NCBI GenBank assembly: GCA_009760855.2
Contig: WPIO01000026.1
Location: 2,495,501-2,559,500, forward strand
Source of the DNA: Cristatella mucedo
Taxonomy: Eukaryota > Bryozoa > Phylactolaemata > Cristatellidae
Direction: 5' to 3'
DNA length: 64,000 nucleotides
Below the pieces are notes generated by a model that saw only the letters and a list, made by a program, of their open reading frames with translations, searched no databases and was not told the DNA's origin. The position numbers and the translations under genes are program-made. The first letter of the stretch is position 1. Each line of letters opens with the position of its first letter. Below, piece by piece: positions 59,187 to 64,000 of this stretch.

Positions 59187-59966
59187 GTCAAGCCTCGCCA
59201 AAGAATTGCCTGTATTAGCATAGTGGCTGTAGATTTTCATGTAAGTCGTATAGAGAGTCACTCTTTAATCAATAGCAACTGGTGTTCGAAAAGTGCTGTT
59301 TCATAAATCGTTCCATGTAGGCATCCACCCGGACAGGAGCTCACGTGCAAACTCTAACCAATAAGACGAAGCAAACGCATGCTGGACGCTGCACTTGCAC
59401 CCTTTTAGCTATTTTAGACCATAAGAGTATCACGGCTATGGCACAACATTTCTAGAGCCTCGTGGTTATTCGACTGTAAGTGCAATAGTCTCGTGCGGTG
59501 GGAACTACTCTAATTGGCTTCAATCGCTTTCCAATGTGACTGTTTGAGAAACCAACTGTCTGGTTTGCCCAGCCATCGCGTTTTCTTTTCGTAGTCGTAG
59601 TCGGATTACAAGGCTTTTCTTTGTCGAACCCTTGGGTCAGCCTCATTCATTTTCCAGCTCGGCGACTGCCGTGCCATGCAGAGCACGGAAGAGCCGTGTT
59701 CCTAAGCAGCTCTGCCTGCTGTTTCGTGTGGTGCACCACTCTATGCTTTATCAAGAGGTTCGGTGGGCTGCTGTGGTGAAAAATGAATTTGCTTTCTCTC
59801 CATGGAGGCTAGCATAGCTGATGTAAGCCACGTCCTGTTGGATGTGGGCCACCTCGGTTGCCCCAGCAGCCACCTGGCCAAGTCCAGATCTGCTGCCAGC
59901 CACTGTTACCAAGCCCAGCAAGCTAGCCTGGAAGTTGCTGGCAGGCAGGCACTACTCTCGTTGCAG
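59187..59966. other. Likely nuclear receptor intron, nothing recognised
   Basis: No repeat family recognised. Ends in TACTCTCGTTGCAG, a good acceptor at 59966. A frame of 98 codons (59802-60098) overlaps the receptor exon but in a different frame and is rejected. Confidence 0.5.
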
Positions 59967-60094
59967 AGCTTCTCCACTAAGGAGGAAGTGCCATGCCTAA
60001 AGGACGCGTGCCCTATCCGTTCGGCAAGTGCACGGTCTGCAGTGATCAGGCCACTGGAAACCATTACGGTGCAGTCACCTGCGAGGGCTGCAAG
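59967..60094 (+). CDS. Nuclear receptor exon: first zinc finger of the DNA-binding domain
   Basis: From ATG at 59993 the frame reads MPKGRVPYPFG, then KCTVCSDQATGNHYG and AVTCEGCK, ending exactly at GTGAGC (60095) in phase 0. The four Cys (codons 13, 16, 30, 33) are the zinc ligands of finger I, and CEGCK is the start of the P-box that reads the DNA half-site. A splice site after CEGCK, with the next exon expected to begin GFF, is common in nuclear receptors. The best acceptor is at 59966 and an in-frame TAA at 59978 precedes the ATG, so translation probably starts at 59993 with 26 nt of 5' UTR in this exon. That gives an A/B domain of only about 12 residues. HYGAVTCEGCK is closest to NR2C (TR2/TR4)-type receptors as I recall them, but subfamily is not settled. 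Second finger and ligand-binding domain were not found to 64000. Confidence 0.9.
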
Positions 60095-60690
60095 GTGAGC
60101 TGTACTTTTGACTGTTTGCACAGGCTGCTATATGCCCGACCAACTGCAGGAGCCTGCATTCTTTGGAAAGAGGGAAGGCAGCAAGCTGCTGATTGGCTGC
60201 ACCCAGTTTCTCCTGTTGTATAAGCTATTGTTGTGCTGCAGTGGGTGATTTGTGCTTACACTGGGGGCCCTGTCCATCATCCATGCCTGCAGGCAGGTCG
60301 CAAGCTGGGCTGGGCTGGGGGGGGGGGGAGGGGGTTGATGGCTGTTGCTAGGCTGCTTTCCTTTCAAGCCTATCAGCCGTATGGGTGGACTGGGTGGGGT
60401 GACGGCTTCGTTCAGCTCCTCAGCCGAGTCAATCGGACGTGTGGCTGGCCAGGGTCGAAGTTTGGACTCGCGACTCTTTCTCTCCGGTCTCTGCCGCAAG
60501 CGATCGATCGAGGAGGCATGCATGGCTCGATGAATTCAGGAATAAAGTTATGGGTATTCTAGGAGCCGAACGTCGAACGAATTGCTCGGATCTAAATGCA
60601 GGCACGTTCCGTAGTCAAAGAAATGGGCCTCCCGGCCTAGGACTCGGCTGGTTTGCAATAAGGACACCAAAAAACAAAACAATATTAACT
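60095..60690 (+). other. Nuclear receptor intron, first part
   Basis: Begins GTGAGCTG. Contains a G run at about 60319-60334. Overlapping short frames on both strands; no further receptor exon recognised. Confidence 0.5.
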
Positions 60691-63050
60691 AAAATATATA
60701 ATTAGGACACAATTGTATAGCACCGTAAGAGAAGTAAATCTCTTTCTAGGCACTTTACATAGGCTGCAAAGTAAGCATGTCAATAGATTAGTGATAACTT
60801 GCACAGTGACAGCATGCATTAGTGCACCAAGGACAATTCACAGGCATGTGCTTAGAGCAGGTGCATTTTTAGCTTCTCTTTAAATGGTGTCAAGGAGAAG
60901 TCAGAAGAGTTCGTGACGTCACTCGGAAGTGAGTTACCGGCTTTGGAAGCTTATGAACTATAGATAGTTACGGTCTTCAAAAGTTTTGAAGCTGGTTAGA
61001 AATATGGCTAAACGACTCGATTCAAAAGAGCACGTGTTATGATGCCTTGCCTGATTGGGAAGTAGATCTGATAAGTAGGCTGGAACAGGAGAATGAGAAG
61101 ACCTAAAAGTGAGTGATGAAAACCAGTGCAGGTCGGTGAGAAGTGGTATAGTGTGGCATCTGTGACGTTCACGGCACGGCAGACAATCCTGGCTGCCGAG
61201 TTACAACAGTAAGCGCCTTAATGCACCGGCAGGAGGACCTGCAATTAAGGGTTGCAGAAGTTGAGACATGATGTCACAAATGCACATGCTAACTTCGATG
61301 ATGAAAATAAATACTAGCTTATTTATCAGCATCTTTTGTATAGCGACATAAGAGCCTTGAAGGCCATCGCCACCGCTTGCAGTGACTATAAAGAATCGCT
61401 CACTGCAGGATTCGAACCACGACATCGGGGCCGAGGTCGTGGAAAGCAACTGCCTTATCTAGTGAGCCATCGCGGATGACGTGTCACTGTCTAAGCAGGT
61501 CTGAGTTTTTGCAATGTCGAGTAACTGACGGTAGGCAAACTTGACTGTGGAGTCCATTTGGTCGTCTAGCGAGAGGTCACTATGAACAGACGCCCAGATT
61601 TCCTAAAGCTGCTAATGGAGTTATGTCGGCCGAGCCCATTTTGAGGTTTCTGTTTCTGAGTGGCACAAGGTTTGTCCATAACTAGGAAGTTGGTTTATAG
61701 TCACTCAATTTGAGAAAATGTTCTGCCATCTATGTGTGAATGTCAGTAATACAAGGTGCAAAAGAGTTGACCGGGTTTGGCATGCTGCAAGGCAGGAAGG
61801 AATCAAGGCTGCGACTGCTAAGGATGAGACTGATCTGCTTAGAAATGAAAGCCGAGATGGTGCTTGGCGATTACATTAGTCAGGAGTGTATGTATTGTGA
61901 AAAGGAGTGTACGAAGCCCAGATCCCTGGGGTACTCTATTTTTATGCCTTGGATGGCTGCTGCCCTTTGATATCCATGCTCTACTGTCTCCCACTGAGAT
62001 AGTACCACAACCATTGCATTTCAGTGCCAGCGATGCCCTGGCAAAATTAGAAGGGCTTAAGGACTTTGATTAATAGTGATCAAATGCTGCCGAAAGATCC
62101 AGACAAACAAGTAGTCTGTATACTTGAAGAGGTCGTTATAACACTCACAGTGACACTGACTCGGTGAAGTGGTTGGCTCTAAAATGCAATTGGAACTCAC
62201 TTACTTGGTTTGAAGTATTGATGTAAGAATTTATCTGGTCTTGCAGTACTCGCCCTAGCATCTTTGATAAGAACGGTCGTAGGGAGACTAGTTCTCCTGG
62301 TCTAGTGTTTTCTTAATGACCGGTCTAACAGTAGCTTTTGTAAAGATGCAGCTATAAAACCTGGGGTCAAGGACATATCTATTATGTCATTAATACATAG
62401 CAGCAGCAGATCGATATATCTCAGAAAGAGAACAGAGATTGTAACGCTTTAAGGGCTGGTGGTATTCATAGGCTGGGAGATAAACGTCGCCATGAGGTCA
62501 CCTTTGCCAGTCTTGAAGGTAGATATTGATGAGTCCAGTGGGGATGTTACTCAAAGAGAGGGTAATGTTCTAACCTGGGAGTGGTTAACCAGATGGTTGA
62601 TGGTCGACCTCCGAATATTTGGATTGTGCACCCGTGATTCGGCAATGTCTTTGTAGAAGCTGGACGTGTCCTTTGCTAGGATGGATTGGTATGATCTTCA
62701 GTAGTCCTCGTATGCCAGTTGATGGTTAGTCAGAGCCGATCTTTTCTATGCTTTCTCATCATTTTGCTCAGTAGTTCTAGCTAGTTGAATGTCTGCAAAA
62801 AACCATAGCCCATCAGTGCCAAGGTGTACCAGGTGCTCAATCAGAGAAGCAAATTCGTCCAGAACGTCTGCCAGTGTCGTGCTGAAGCGTTGCATCAGTG
62901 AAGATTGGTCGGAAACAAGAGGATTGAGTAGCAGGGGCAAGGAGGATATTTTCGTGTGGACAGTATCAGTGTCCGGAGTCTTATGGTTTCGCGACTTGAC
63001 GGATGATTCTGTACAGCAAAGAGGTATACCAAGGTAACAAGGCTGCTGAG
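60691..63050 (-). mobile_element. LINE family B-like, long decayed antisense copy
   Basis: The + strand shows the reverse-complement terminus (TTGTATAGCACCGTAAGAGA, TCTCTTTCTAGGCACTTTAC) at about 60708-60760. The reverse strand then carries TIR/SYQIYFPIRQGIIT-type C-terminal fragments near 61050-61090, a SINE insertion at 61320-61475, RT fragments near 61880-62110, and a decayed N-terminal RT part (an equivalent of DP..Y..I...T..RP..KK) near 62260-62360. From about 62960 to 62746 it reads QRFSTTLADVLDEFASLIEH and LWFFADIQLARTTEQNDEKA. The last stretch matches the linker before RT in CR1/L2 elements (hydrophobic, then PWF...I..ARR.RR.AEK). The longest element in the window, but thoroughly inactive. 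Confidence 0.75.
61320..61475 (-). mobile_element. tRNA-derived SINE inserted in LINE
   Basis: TTATTTATCAGCATCTTTTG, TATAGCGACATAAGAGCCTT and GCCATCGCCACCGCTTGCAG, then a reverse-strand tRNA-like head with GGATTCGAACCACGACATCG and CTTATCTAGTGAGCCATCGC. Same family as 12396 and 58414. It interrupts the antisense family B-like LINE. Confidence 0.75.
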
Positions 63051-64000
63051 GTACGACACTTATAGCTGGGTGTCTGGCTTCGGTGAGTTGCTGTCGAGTG
63101 AGGTCACCTATCTCAAGTATATGAATTCGAGGCAGAGCTGCTGGTCAGCTGGAAGCCTTCTATGCGACTGCTTAGGGAACGATGCGCCCTTGGTGCCCCC
63201 TACATCTACCACAGGATATGTCTAACCAGACTCTCATGCTCGCACGAAAAGGTTAAATCGCTGTGCTCTTCTTGATGAGTTCTCGTTCAGCTAGGGAGAG
63301 AATAGATCAGCCGTATGCTTTTTGCCCAGTGGTTGAGCTTTGTCACTCCTTGAAATACAAAGATGCCCCGTATGTCTATGCAGCTGTATGCAGTATCCTT
63401 TGCTCTTTCGGGGTGAGATGTTGTAGCAGGCTGCAAGTGGTTCGATATCTTGTATACATTCTGAGCGATGTTAATTTGGAAGCCAGCTGGGCAGGCTTGC
63501 CTTTCACATTTGTGTAAGCCGTGAGAAAATGATGCCACCACCTCACAAGGCTCTGTCAATATCAACGAATCGCCGTGGTTGCCCACCGAGCCTTCTGACT
63601 GCTTGTGATATGCAAGCCCACTGAGATTCTCTTTGCTCATCGGTTAAATGTCATTTCTAAGCTGTACTAGTTCTCGTGTCGGGGTCATGGTCCCATCAAG
63701 TTTTCTTTTCCTCCAAAGACTAACTCGGCTGTGCCAATGTTCATCCACCCACCCTCCCACCCCATCTCTATTGCAGTGCTGGGTGTGTAAGAGTTCATGC
63801 ATGCTCTTTGTGCCTTGTCTATGCTAGAGCACTAGATTGCTGCTACGTGCAGGCTTAGTGGAAGCAGCTTTCCTTCGTGGCCCCCATTCATGCCCGCAGC
63901 TTCGGGTGAGCATGGCAGTGTGCCATTCTGGCTCACCGGAGTGCCAGTCCCAGAGGCATCCAGAGGCAGTATTCTCGGTATGCAACTACTACAACAGAAA
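63051..64000. other. Right edge, nothing recognised
   Basis: May include the 5' (endonuclease) part of the antisense LINE, but I could not align it. An antisense frame of 117 codons at 63287-63640 has no recognised domain. No further nuclear receptor exon seen. Confidence 0.35.

Noticed and set aside
59802-60098. 98-codon frame overlapping the nuclear receptor exon
   Set aside because: It is in a different frame from the zinc-finger sequence and shows no domain; the finger frame has four correctly spaced Cys and ends at a splice donor.

Overview
This is a repeat-rich stretch of animal (metazoan, almost certainly invertebrate) nuclear DNA. The evidence is spliced exons of animal-specific genes, tRNA-derived SINEs, CR1/L2-type LINEs with ATT-type tails, hAT-type DNA transposon remains, long microsatellites and CpG-rich islands. 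I cannot place the species from the sequence.

Two genes are secure, both on the + strand. (1) Positions 565-5078 carry the last three coding exons of a calcineurin A (PPP2B/PPP3 catalytic subunit) gene: the calmodulin-binding helix, the linker, and the autoinhibitory segment with the stop codon. A putative ATTAAA polyadenylation signal lies at 5764. (2) Positions about 59967-60094 carry an exon for the first zinc finger of a nuclear receptor DNA-binding domain. It ends exactly at a phase-0 splice donor after the P-box Lys, and an in-frame stop just upstream suggests translation starts at 59993. The rest of that gene lies beyond the window or was not recognised. A CpG-rich block at 50.7-54.7 kb is a candidate promoter for it.

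The calcineurin introns hold the most unusual structure. The intron before exon 2 ends in a minisatellite of alternating 33- and 36-bp units, each later unit ending in a 3' splice-site-like TTTCAG-type sequence; the true acceptor is the last of the series. The next intron contains about 73 pure CTG triplets on the sense strand, followed by a nearly identical ~260-bp tandem copy in which the same site has only two CTGs.

Between the genes (5.8-59 kb) the window is mostly mobile-element remains: LINE family A (3' end with TACATT repeats), LINE family B (3' end with ATT repeats), a SINE family on a tRNA head, a hAT/TTF-type transposase relic (42.3-44.1 kb) and a decayed copy of a widespread invertebrate repetitive protein family (40.4-41.5 kb). 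Several copies are nested or rearranged. CpG-rich blocks at about 18.5-20.1, 38.4-39.1, 45.6-46.5 and 50.7-54.7 kb may be promoters of unseen genes. Long open frames in these blocks and in the microsatellites occur on both strands and are mostly composition effects. The right end (60.7-63.05 kb) is a long decayed LINE in antisense to the nuclear receptor, probably inside its intron.
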